Origin: an uncultured Pontibacter sp.
GTDB taxonomy: Bacteria; Bacteroidota; Bacteroidia; Cytophagales; Hymenobacteraceae
Length of the DNA stretch: 64,000 bases
Assembly (NCBI RefSeq): GCF_947499215.1
Contig: NZ_CANMNI010000002.1
Location: 620,001-684,000, forward strand
Direction: 5' to 3'
Part shown: positions 57,231-64,000 of the stretch, one piece after another
Numbering within the stretch: the stretch's first letter is position 1
How the letters are laid out: every line of letters begins with the position of its first letter
Program-made: the position numbers and the translations under genes
The notes under the pieces: generated by a model
What the model was told of the DNA's origin: nothing
What the model saw: the letters and a program-made list of their open reading frames with translations, nothing else
The model's database searches: none

Positions 57231-57818
57231 TTGGAACGAGCAGCTAAAAAGAATATAGTCATTTTTGCTTCGGGTTCGGGCAGCAACGCACAGCGCCTGA
57301 TGGAGTACTTCGAGCACCACCCAGACATTCGTGTGGCCGCCCTGTTTGCCAACAACCCGAAAGCGTATGCCCTCAAAAGAGCCGAGACCTTCCACGTCCC
57401 GGCTTTTTTATTTTCCCGCGACGAGTTCTACAACACGGAGAAGGTACTGGAGCAAGTTCAGTCTTTCGAACCTCATCTGATCGTGCTGGCTGGTTTCTTG
57501 TGGCTGGTACCGCAGAACTTCCTGCAGGCTTTCCCGGACCGCATTATCAACATTCACCCTGCCCTGCTGCCCCAATACGGTGGCAAAGGCATGCACGGAC
57601 TCAATGTACACACGGCGGTCGTATCGGCTGGCGACAAGGAGTCAGGTATAACGATCCACCGCGTGAACGAGGAGTACGATAAAGGTGAGTTTGTGCTGCA
57701 AGAGCGCTGCCCCGTGCACCCCGAGGATACGCCTGAGGATCTAGCTGCCCGTGTGTTGCAACTCGAGCACAAATACCTACCCGAGGTGGTCGAGAAACTG
57801 GTGCTGCAACTGCCATAA
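57231..57818 (+). CDS. purN: Phosphoribosylglycinamide formyltransferase
   Basis: Adds a formyl group from 10-formyl-tetrahydrofolate to GAR, the third step of purine synthesis. About 195 residues from TTG 57231: LERAAKKNIVIFASGSGSNAQRLMEYF (phosphate-binding GSGSN), LAGFLWLVPQNFL, the active-site INIHPALLPQYGGKGMHG with the catalytic Asn-His, and GITIHRVNEEYDKGEFVLQE with Asp of the catalytic triad. A GTG at 57174 would extend the frame, but it lies upstream of the -7 at 57200-57207. The next gene, purH, also belongs to purine synthesis and starts 52 bases later. Confidence 0.92.
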   Translation: MERAAKKNIVIFASGSGSNAQRLMEYFEHHPDIRVAALFANNPKAYALKRAETFHVPAFLFSRDEFYNTEKVLEQVQSFEPHLIVLAGFLWLVPQNFLQAFPDRIINIHPALLPQYGGKGMHGLNVHTAVVSAGDKESGITIHRVNEEYDKGEFVLQERCPVHPEDTPEDLAARVLQLEHKYLPEVVEKLVLQLP

Positions 57819-57870
57819 GCCCAGCATCATTAGCACATTAAAAAATTAGCACATTATATAGCCCATACCT

Positions 57871-59394
57871 ATGCAATCTGTCAAAATCAAATCCGCACTT
57901 ATCTCGGTTTACTACAAAGACCGCCTCGAGCCACTCGTAGAGCTCCTGAAGCAGCACAACGTGACCATCTACTCTACTGGTGGCACACAAGCCTTCATGG
58001 AAGAGCAGGGCGCTGAAGTAGTAGCCGTAGAAGACCTGACTGCTTATCCGTCTATTTTCGGTGGCCGCGTAAAGACCCTGCACCCGAAAGTGTTCGGTGG
58101 CATTCTGCACCGCCGTGCCAACGAGAGCGATCTGGCCGAGCGTGAGCAGTACGAGATCCCCCCGATCGACTTGGTAGTGGTAGACTTATACCCATTCGAG
58201 GAGACGGTGGCATCAGGCGCATCAGAAGCGGATGTGATCGAGAAAATTGACATTGGCGGTATTTCGCTGATCAGAGCGGCAGCCAAGAATTTTCAAGACG
58301 TGTTGATCGTGTCTTCGCGCGAGCAATACGACGAGGTGGTAGACTTGCTGAAAGAAAAAGACGGTGCTACTGAATTAACAGACCGCAAGCGTTTCGCAGC
58401 CAAGGCGTTCGATATTTCTTCCAACTACGATACGCATATCTTCAACTACCTGAGCAAAGAGCAGGACATCAACGTGTTCAAACAGAGCGTTCGTGAGGCT
58501 ACTCCATTGCGCTACGGTGAGAACCCGCACCAGCAAGGCACTTTCTATGGCAAACTGGAGGACCTGTTTGAGCAACTGAACGGCAAGCAGCTTTCTTATA
58601 ACAACCTCGTGGACGTGGACGCTGCCGTGGCACTGGGCGCTGAGTTCGAGGAGCCGGCCGTAGCTATCCTCAAGCATACCAACGCCTGCGGTTGCGCTAC
58701 GGGTGAGAGCATTAAAGAAGCTTACCTGTCTGCCCTATCCACAGACCCAGTTTCGGCCTTTGGTGGTGTGATCATCGCCAACCGTACCATCGATATGGGT
58801 GCTGCTGAGGAGTTGAACAAGCTGTTCTTCGAGGTACTGATCGCTCCTAATTTTGATGCTGACGCACTGGAGCTACTGCGCACCAAGAAAAACCGCATCC
58901 TACTCAAGCAGAAGCCAGTGGAGCTGCCAGCCAAGCAATTCAAGACACTCCTAAACGGCGTGATTGAGCAGGACAAAGACCTAAAGACAGAGTCAGAAGC
59001 CGATTTCAAAACCGCCACCAAGCGTGAGCCATCTGCCGAAGAGAAAAAGGCGCTGGTATTTGCGGCCAAGGTTTGCAAGCACACGAAGTCCAACACCATC
59101 GTGCTGGCCACCGACAAAATGATGATCTCGAGCGGTGTGGGCCAAACCTCCCGTGTAGACGCGCTGCGTCAGGCCATTGAGAAAGCCAAGAGCTTTGGCT
59201 TCGACATCAGTAACACGGTGATGGCCTCCGACGCCTTCTTCCCGTTCCCGGATTGTGTGGAGATCGCGGACCAAGCAGGTATAAAAGCGGTGGTACAGCC
59301 CGGCGGTTCTATCAAAGACCAAGACTCAATTGATTACTGCGACGCCCACAGCATGGCGATGGTAATGACTGGTGTGCGCCACTTCAAGCACTAA
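57871..59394 (+). CDS. purH: Bifunctional AICAR transformylase / IMP cyclohydrolase
   Basis: Catalyses the last two steps to IMP. 507 residues. The N-terminal cyclohydrolase (about 1-190) has KSALISVYYKDRLEPLVELL, STGGTQAFMEEQGAEV, PSIFGGRVKTLHPKVFGGILHRR and KIDIGGISLIRAAAKNF. The transformylase half has LRYGENPHQQGTFYG, VAILKHTNACGCATGES (catalytic Lys-His), SDAFFPFPDCVEIADQAGIKAVVQPGGSIKDQDSID and a C-terminal VRHFKH. It follows purN, the other folate-dependent enzyme of the pathway, by 52 bases and ends at a terminator. Confidence 0.97.
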   Translation: MQSVKIKSALISVYYKDRLEPLVELLKQHNVTIYSTGGTQAFMEEQGAEVVAVEDLTAYPSIFGGRVKTLHPKVFGGILHRRANESDLAEREQYEIPPIDLVVVDLYPFEETVASGASEADVIEKIDIGGISLIRAAAKNFQDVLIVSSREQYDEVVDLLKEKDGATELTDRKRFAAKAFDISSNYDTHIFNYLSKEQDINVFKQSVREATPLRYGENPHQQGTFYGKLEDLFEQLNGKQLSYNNLVDVDAAVALGAEFEEPAVAILKHTNACGCATGESIKEAYLSALSTDPVSAFGGVIIANRTIDMGAAEELNKLFFEVLIAPNFDADALELLRTKKNRILLKQKPVELPAKQFKTLLNGVIEQDKDLKTESEADFKTATKREPSAEEKKALVFAAKVCKHTKSNTIVLATDKMMISSGVGQTSRVDALRQAIEKAKSFGFDISNTVMASDAFFPFPDCVEIADQAGIKAVVQPGGSIKDQDSIDYCDAHSMAMVMTGVRHFKH

Positions 59395-59414
59395 GGTATA
59401 GCATACTGAGTACC

Positions 59415-59446
59415 TAAAGCCCCACCCCAATCAGGTGGGGCTTTTT
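59415..59446 (+). terminator. Terminator after purH
   Basis: AAAGCCCCACC / GGTGGGGCTTTTT, 11-bp stem and T-run. Confidence 0.85.
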
Positions 59447-59447
59447 C

Positions 59448-59457
59448 ATAGGTATAC
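59448..59457. repeat. Perfect AGGTATACCT palindrome
   Basis: Two overlapping copies of the frequent heptamer head to head form this perfect 10-bp palindrome, placed just after a terminator, as uptake-signal pairs are in other bacteria. Confidence 0.7.
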
Positions 59458-59650
59458 CTAATGTTATTTAAACGTACTCTGGCACTTAACTTTCGTCAAA
59501 AACAAATTTTCGATAAAAACTTCATCCAATTTTGTACTGATAAAAGCGTTATCAGGGGCAGTACATAGAAATTGTATGTAAAATGGCTTAGAAAAAAATT
59601 AAAACTTCTGCCTCTTCTTCATCAGCATTATTAATTCCGCTGAAAATCAC

Positions 59651-59658
59651 TAATTTTG
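59651..59658 (+). promoter_or_regulatory. -7 promoter element of the mre operon
   Basis: TAATTTTG, full consensus, about 75 bases upstream of the mreB ATG. No clear -33. Confidence 0.6.
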
Positions 59659-59731
59659 CCGCTAGTTTTCGACAAGAAATATTGTATATTAAACATATAA
59701 CGAGGCAGCCGCACGCCTTTATAAAATAAGA

Positions 59732-60757
59732 ATGGGACTATTTAACTTTCTTACCAGCGATATTGCCATTGATTTGGGTACCGCCAATACTCTGATCATC
59801 CATAACGATAAGATTGTGGTGGACGAGCCATCCATCATCGCCGTGGATCGCACCACGGGCCGCGTACTTGCCATTGGCCGCAACGCCATGCAAATGCATG
59901 AAAAAACCCACGAGAACATCAAGACCATTCGTCCGCTGAAAGACGGTGTGATTGCCGACTTCCACGCCGCTGAGGAGATGATCCGTGGTATGATCAAGAT
60001 GATCGACACGGGCCGCCGCTTGTTCCAGCCTTCGCACCGCATGGTAATCTGTATACCTTCAGGTATAACGGAAGTGGAAAAACGTGCCGTACGTGACTCG
60101 GCCCAGCACGCCGGAGCCAAAGAGGTATGGATGATCCAAGAGCCAATGGCCGCTGCGATAGGTATAGGTATAGACGTAGAGCAGCCGATCGGTTCTATGA
60201 TCGTGGACATCGGGGGTGGTACTACTGAGATTGCCGTTGTGGCTCTATCCGGTATCGTGTGCGACCAGTCTATCCGCATTGCCGGTGACGTGTTCACCAA
60301 AGATATTCTGGACTACATGCGCCGCCAGCACAACCTGCTGATTGGTGAGCGTTCCGCTGAGAAAATCAAGATCGAAGTTGGGTCGGCTCTGACTGAATTG
60401 GAGAACCCACCAGCTGACTACGAGATTCGTGGCCGCGACCTGATGACAGGTATACCGAAGGTAATCAAAGTAACCTATCAGGAGATCGCGATTGCGCTGG
60501 ACAAGTCAGTGTCCAAGATCGAGGAAGCGGTACTGAAGGCGCTGGAGATCGCGCCGCCGGAGCTGTCTGCCGACATCTACGACAACGGTATCCACCTGAC
60601 AGGCGGTGGCGCCTTGCTGCGTGGTTTCGACAAGCGTCTGGCTGCCAAAACCAAACTGCCAATCCACATTGCCGAAGATCCGCTTAGAGCGGTGGTACGC
60701 GGCACGGGCGCGGCTATCAAAAACTTAGAAGGTTTTAAGAACGTCCTGCTGACCTAA
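59732..60757 (+). CDS. mreB: Rod shape-determining protein MreB
   Basis: Bacterial actin that forms membrane-bound filaments and directs side-wall peptidoglycan synthesis. 341 residues: FNFLTSDIAIDLGTANTLIIHNDKIVVDEPSIIAVD (phosphate-1), VEKRAVRDSAQHAGAKEVWMIQEPMAAAIGIGIDVEQPIGSMIVDIGGGTTEIAVVAL (phosphate-2 and connector), HLTGGGALLRGFDKRLAAKT (adenosine loop). The AGGTATA motif occurs four times as Gly-Ile codons inside (60060, 60158, 60164, 60448), two in tandem. First gene of the mreBCD-PBP2 unit, with 9 bases to mreC. Confidence 0.97.
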   Translation: MGLFNFLTSDIAIDLGTANTLIIHNDKIVVDEPSIIAVDRTTGRVLAIGRNAMQMHEKTHENIKTIRPLKDGVIADFHAAEEMIRGMIKMIDTGRRLFQPSHRMVICIPSGITEVEKRAVRDSAQHAGAKEVWMIQEPMAAAIGIGIDVEQPIGSMIVDIGGGTTEIAVVALSGIVCDQSIRIAGDVFTKDILDYMRRQHNLLIGERSAEKIKIEVGSALTELENPPADYEIRGRDLMTGIPKVIKVTYQEIAIALDKSVSKIEEAVLKALEIAPPELSADIYDNGIHLTGGGALLRGFDKRLAAKTKLPIHIAEDPLRAVVRGTGAAIKNLEGFKNVLLT

Positions 60758-60766
60758 AAGTACCGC

Positions 60767-61630
60767 ATGCGGAATCTATTTGCCTTTATTTACCGGTTCC
60801 GTGCGTTCCTTATATTCGTGCTGCTGGAGGCGCTCTGCATTTTCCTGATCGTGCGCTACAACACGTATCAGGGAGCTGCCATGTTCAACTCCGCTAACAC
60901 CTATGTAGGGCAGGTACTTGAGTTTCAGAGTGGTGTAACCGACTACTTCAGGCTGGCGTCTGTGAACAGTACGCTAGCCCGGGAGAATGCTGCCCTACGC
61001 CAAGAGTTAATGCTCTATAGGGAAGAGGCCGAGGCCGACAGCACCGCACAGCTCGACACGACGCTTTATGCCCCTACTGACACCTTAAAAGCACAGCCTT
61101 TTATTCTGCATGCCGGTCGGGTGATCAACAATTCGGTACGCCGCACCAATAATTACCTGACATTGGCGGCCGGTAGTCAGGATGGCGTGAAACCGGGTAT
61201 GGGCGTGATTTCTCCTAACGGGGCCGTCGGACGCGTAAAAACGGTATCGAAGAAATACGCTACCGTTACCTCACTGCTGCACTCCCAAATGCTGATCTCA
61301 GCCAAGATCAAAAAGAATAACACCTTCGGAACCATCAAGTGGACTGGCGGAGATTACCGCACGGCCCTGCTTGACTATATTCCGCTGCACGTAAAGCCGG
61401 AGATAGGCGACACCATTGTAACAAGTGGCTATAACACCGTATTTCCGGAGGGAATCAATGTGGGCACGATCAGCAAAGTGGACCGGGAGGCGGACAAGAG
61501 CTTCTATACCATCCGGGTGCAACTGGCCGTTGATTTTGCGCAGCTTTCTTATGTGTATGTGGTGGAGAACCCCCTGAGAGTGGAGCGGGACTCTTTAGAA
61601 CTGGAAGCAGGTATACAACCCAATGAATAG
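60767..61630 (+). CDS. mreC: Rod shape-determining protein MreC
   Basis: A 287-residue inner-membrane protein with one N-terminal span (FRAFLIFVLLEALCIFLIV), a coiled coil (about 60-95, NSTLARENAALRQELMLYREEAE) and a beta-rich periplasmic domain (HAGRVINNSVRRTNNYLTLAAGSQDGVKPGMGVISPNGAVGRVKTVSKKYATVTSLLHS…GDTIVTSGYNTVFPEGINVGTI), the MreC signature. It activates PBP2 in the elongasome. Its stop overlaps the start of mreD by 8 bases. Confidence 0.94.
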   Translation: MRNLFAFIYRFRAFLIFVLLEALCIFLIVRYNTYQGAAMFNSANTYVGQVLEFQSGVTDYFRLASVNSTLARENAALRQELMLYREEAEADSTAQLDTTLYAPTDTLKAQPFILHAGRVINNSVRRTNNYLTLAAGSQDGVKPGMGVISPNGAVGRVKTVSKKYATVTSLLHSQMLISAKIKKNNTFGTIKWTGGDYRTALLDYIPLHVKPEIGDTIVTSGYNTVFPEGINVGTISKVDREADKSFYTIRVQLAVDFAQLSYVYVVENPLRVERDSLELEAGIQPNE

Positions 61631-62147
61631 TAGCTTAGGTTTAAGACATATCGTACAGTTTGTCGTGTTTGTGGCCTTGCAAATACTGCTGATGGACAGC
61701 CTTGTGCTTTTTGGCACCGGCTTCAGCTTTATTTACATCGCTTTCCTGCTTTTCCTGCCAATCGACATGAACAGAGTGCTGTTGCTCTTTCTGGGCTTTG
61801 TAGCCGGTTTTGCTGTCGATATTTTTTACGACACCATGGGCATTCACGCGGCGGCAAGCGTGTTGCTGGCCTATTTAAGGCCTTTCATTTTGAACCTTCT
61901 CACACCCCGAGATGGTTACGATACCAATGATTCGGTTAACATACACATCATGGGCTGGCGCTGGTTTCTGGCCTATGCCCTCACACTGATTTTGGTGCAC
62001 CATACGGCTGTTTTCCTTCTGGAGATTTTCAGCTTGGAAGGACTGTCGGCGGCAGTTCCAAAGATTCTGTTGAGTGTGCTGTTCACCGGGGTTGTTATGG
62101 TTATCCTACAATTACTGTTCTTCTCCCTTAAGAGAGCGAATAGATGA
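61623..62147 (+). CDS. mreD: Rod shape-determining membrane protein MreD
   Basis: A 174-residue polytopic membrane protein with about five helices (FVVFVALQILLMDSLVLFG, FIYIAFLLFLPIDMNRVLLLFLGFVAGFAVDIFYDTMGIHAAASVLLAYLRPFIL…). The D-x-x-x-x-x-x-G-x-H segment is typical. It overlaps mreC and the next gene (4 bases), so the operon is translationally coupled. Confidence 0.9.
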   Translation: MNSSLGLRHIVQFVVFVALQILLMDSLVLFGTGFSFIYIAFLLFLPIDMNRVLLLFLGFVAGFAVDIFYDTMGIHAAASVLLAYLRPFILNLLTPRDGYDTNDSVNIHIMGWRWFLAYALTLILVHHTAVFLLEIFSLEGLSAAVPKILLSVLFTGVVMVILQLLFFSLKRANR

Positions 62148-63973
62148 ATTATCTCGAAAACAGAAAGTACGTCATACAAGCAATCTTCTTGGCCGTGGGA
62201 GTGGTCTACGCGCTGCGCCTGTTTTACATCCAAGTGGTGGACAGCAGCTACAAGCAGGCCGCTGAGACCAATGCTATCAAGACGGTTATCCAATATCCTT
62301 TCCGGGGCCTGATCTATGATCGTAACGGCGATTTGCTGGTGCAGAATACGCCCGTGTATGACCTCATGATCGTGCCCAAAGAGGCCCGCAACATCGACAC
62401 GCTGCGACTGGCCCAGATGCTTGATATTCCGTTGGAGGACGCCCGCGAACGCTTCAAGAAAGCCCGCGCCTATTCTTGGGTCAAGCCCTCTATCTTTCAG
62501 CAGATGTTGAGCACGCAGGATTTTGCCCACATTCAGGACAACCTGATCGATTTCCCCGGCTTCTACATTAATGCCCGGACGGCCCGCGGCTATCCGCACC
62601 AGAGTCTGGGGCATGCGCTGGGCTACATCGCCGAAATCAGCCCGAAACAGTTGGAGGATACCTCGTACCAAGGCTATCGTCCCGGTGACTACATCGGCAA
62701 AGCAGGTATAGAGATGGCCTACGAAAAGTACCTGATGGGCAAACGTGGTGTCAAGTATAAGATGGTAAACGTGCGCGGGATCGATAAAGGCTCGTTTAAG
62801 GACGGTGCTTACGATACACTTTCCATAGCCGGCCAGAACATGGTGAGCACCATCGATCTGGACCTACAGGCATACGGCGAGCACCTGATGAACGGTGCCA
62901 AAGGCAGTGTTGTAGCTATAGAGCCAAAGACAGGCGAGATTCTGGCTTACATTTCGGCGCCATTCTACGACCCAAACCTGTTCACCGGCAAAGACTACGG
63001 CAAGAACTACATGGAACTGTTGCAAGACCCGGACAAGACCATGTTCAACCGCCCGATCATGGCCGACCAAAACCCGCCGGGCTCCATCTTTAAACTCACA
63101 CAGGCACTCATCGCGCTGGAGGAAGGCGTGATCAATCCGCGCACAACCTACGCCTGCAACAAGTCGCTGGTGAACTGCCACCCGCACCCCTCGCCGCTTG
63201 ATCTGTATGGTGCGGTACAGCACTCCTGCAACCCGTGGTTCTTCCAAGCCTACAAGGCGCTGATCAACCAAGGCAAGTCGAAGAATACGTTTACCGACAC
63301 CTCGCTGGGCCTGAAAGACTGGCGCGAACATGTGCTAACCTTTGGTTTCGGCAAGAAACTGGGGATAGACATATCAGGTGAGAAATCAGGTATTATCGCC
63401 TCAACCGACCTGTATGACCGGGTGTATGGTAAGAACCGCTGGAAGTACTCTACGATCTACTCACTCAGCATCGGGCAGGGCGAACTGGGCGTAACGCCGC
63501 TGCAGATGGCGAACTTTATGGCCATCATCGCTAACAAAGGCTACTATGTGACCCCGCACCTCATCCGCTCGATTGGCGATGACGGCAAGCCTTTGGCAGA
63601 AAACTACGAGCGCCACTATACCTCTGTAAAACCTCATCACTACGAGCCCATCATAGAAGGCATGGCCGAAGTAGTACGCGCTGGTACGGCCCGCCGTGCC
63701 AATCTAGAGAAAGTAGGTATAGTCGTTTGCGGCAAGACGGGAACGGCCCAAAATCCGCAGGGCCCTGACCACGCCGTATTTGTGGCTTTCGCACCGAAAG
63801 ATGACCCGAAGATCGCCATTGCCGTCTATGTAGAACATGGCAAGTGGGGCGGCCAATCGGCAGCGCCTATCGCCGGTCTGATGATCGAGAAGTACCTGAC
63901 CGACACGGTGACCATGAAGCTACAGGAGAAATGGGTGTTGAGCCGCGAGTATTTGAACATTAAATCGAAGTAA
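62144..63973 (+). CDS. mrdA: Penicillin-binding protein 2 (elongasome transpeptidase)
   Basis: A 609-residue class B penicillin-binding protein that crosslinks side-wall peptidoglycan. N-terminal membrane anchor (KYVIQAIFLAVGVVYALRLFYIQVV), pedestal domain with RGLIYDRNGDLLVQNTPVYDLM, then the transpeptidase: catalytic Ser in PGSIFK (S-x-x-K), HSCN (S-x-N) and CGKTGTAQNP (K-T-G). GKAGIEMAYEKYLMGKRG is typical of PBP2. Length is normal. It follows mreD with a 4-base overlap and precedes a gene beginning 3 bases after its stop, probably rodA. Confidence 0.95.
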   Translation: MNYLENRKYVIQAIFLAVGVVYALRLFYIQVVDSSYKQAAETNAIKTVIQYPFRGLIYDRNGDLLVQNTPVYDLMIVPKEARNIDTLRLAQMLDIPLEDARERFKKARAYSWVKPSIFQQMLSTQDFAHIQDNLIDFPGFYINARTARGYPHQSLGHALGYIAEISPKQLEDTSYQGYRPGDYIGKAGIEMAYEKYLMGKRGVKYKMVNVRGIDKGSFKDGAYDTLSIAGQNMVSTIDLDLQAYGEHLMNGAKGSVVAIEPKTGEILAYISAPFYDPNLFTGKDYGKNYMELLQDPDKTMFNRPIMADQNPPGSIFKLTQALIALEEGVINPRTTYACNKSLVNCHPHPSPLDLYGAVQHSCNPWFFQAYKALINQGKSKNTFTDTSLGLKDWREHVLTFGFGKKLGIDISGEKSGIIASTDLYDRVYGKNRWKYSTIYSLSIGQGELGVTPLQMANFMAIIANKGYYVTPHLIRSIGDDGKPLAENYERHYTSVKPHHYEPIIEGMAEVVRAGTARRANLEKVGIVVCGKTGTAQNPQGPDHAVFVAFAPKDDPKIAIAVYVEHGKWGGQSAAPIAGLMIEKYLTDTVTMKLQEKWVLSREYLNIKSK

Positions 63974-63976
63974 GGT

Positions 63977-64000
63977 ATGCCAGCAACAGGACATCGTGTG
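63977..64000 (+). CDS. Start of the next gene, probably rodA (cut by window edge)
   Basis: An open frame from ATG 63977, 3 bases after the PBP2 stop, runs to the end of the window for eight codons (MPATGHRV). By gene order, rodA, the SEDS glycosyltransferase that pairs with PBP2, is expected here; the few codons cannot confirm it. Confidence 0.35.

Larger units (their letters stand above)
59395..59731. other. Gene-free interval between purH and mreB
   Basis: It carries a terminator (59415-59446), a perfect AGGTATACCT palindrome (59448-59457), an imperfect hairpin around 59534-59562 (GATAA/TTATC arms inside GTACTG…CAGTAC) and a -7 TAATTTTG (59651-59658) about 75 bases before the mreB start. 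The rest is AT-rich spacer. Confidence 0.6.

Noticed and set aside
1-64000. AGGTATA as a polar signal (Chi or KOPS type)
   Set aside because: The two orientations are nearly equal in number over the window, so no strand preference is visible.
1-64000. CRISPR arrays, tRNA and rRNA genes
   Set aside because: No regularly spaced direct repeats of 25-40 bases and no cloverleaf-like or rRNA-like sequence were seen in the spacers.

Overview
The window is a chromosomal segment of a free-living Bacteroidota, most likely a Cytophagales of the Hymenobacteraceae/Pontibacter type. Four things point there: type IX secretion (T9SS) components and sorting domains (PorZ, a 130-aa protein with a T9SS tail, a decayed T9SS tail); the Bacteroidota -7 promoter element TAnnTTTG in front of many genes with no clear Shine-Dalgarno sequences; TonB receptors with a carboxypeptidase-like N-terminal domain; and phylum-typical neighbourhoods (DUF2520 / KDO8P-phosphatase-like / UbiA, mreBCD-PBP2, nrnA-FKBP lipoproteins). 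The taxonomic placement is inference. I found no rRNA, tRNA, CRISPR array, prophage or intact insertion sequence.

Layout. 1-5.1 kb: an outer-membrane efflux protein and a large lamin-tail surface protein. 5.1-16 kb: asd, an AT-rich Mrr-type restriction enzyme, DUF302, GNAT, FAD monooxygenase, flippase-like protein, scpA, dxs, an alpha/beta hydrolase and an MFS carrier. 16-29.8 kb: small envelope proteins, ndk, nrnA with two FKBP lipoproteins, recO-porZ, tdk, a ferredoxin, several uncharacterised proteins and a MoxR ATPase. 30-42 kb: a phosphate-acquisition island made of a TonB receptor with a beta-helix lipoprotein, two OprP/OprO-like porins, pstSCAB and phoU. 42-47 kb: cytochrome c maturation genes ccmB, ccmC, a ccmD-like gene, ccmE and ccmF. 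47-57 kb: a glycosyltransferase, DUF2520, fdx-iscX, a KdsC-like phosphatase, a cold-shock protein, a UbiA prenyltransferase, a Fur-family regulator, HAD and DUF proteins, an AT-rich membrane protein, and an HxlR regulator divergent from an NADP-binding reductase. 57-64 kb: purN, purH and the cell-shape operon mreB-mreC-mreD-PBP2, with a further gene (probably rodA) starting at the edge.

Two signals stand out. (1) The heptamer AGGTATA and its complement TATACCT occur about 110 times by my hand count (about 56 and 54), against roughly 8 expected by chance. They sit inside genes in different frames and between genes, sometimes as inverted pairs, so this looks like a genome-wide signal of unknown function. 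(2) Three promoters of the phosphate island share one architecture: three TTAACA-like hexamers with an exact 11-bp period, ending exactly 20 bp before the -7 element. This is a strong candidate for the PhoB box of this lineage.

Other points of interest are a CcmE with Cys-x3-Tyr in place of the usual haem-binding His, a palindromic intergenic repeat family including one MITE-like pair, a frameshifted remnant of a T9SS sorting domain, and several start codons that promoter positions move downstream to TTG or GTG. All counts and motif positions were made by eye; no database search was run.
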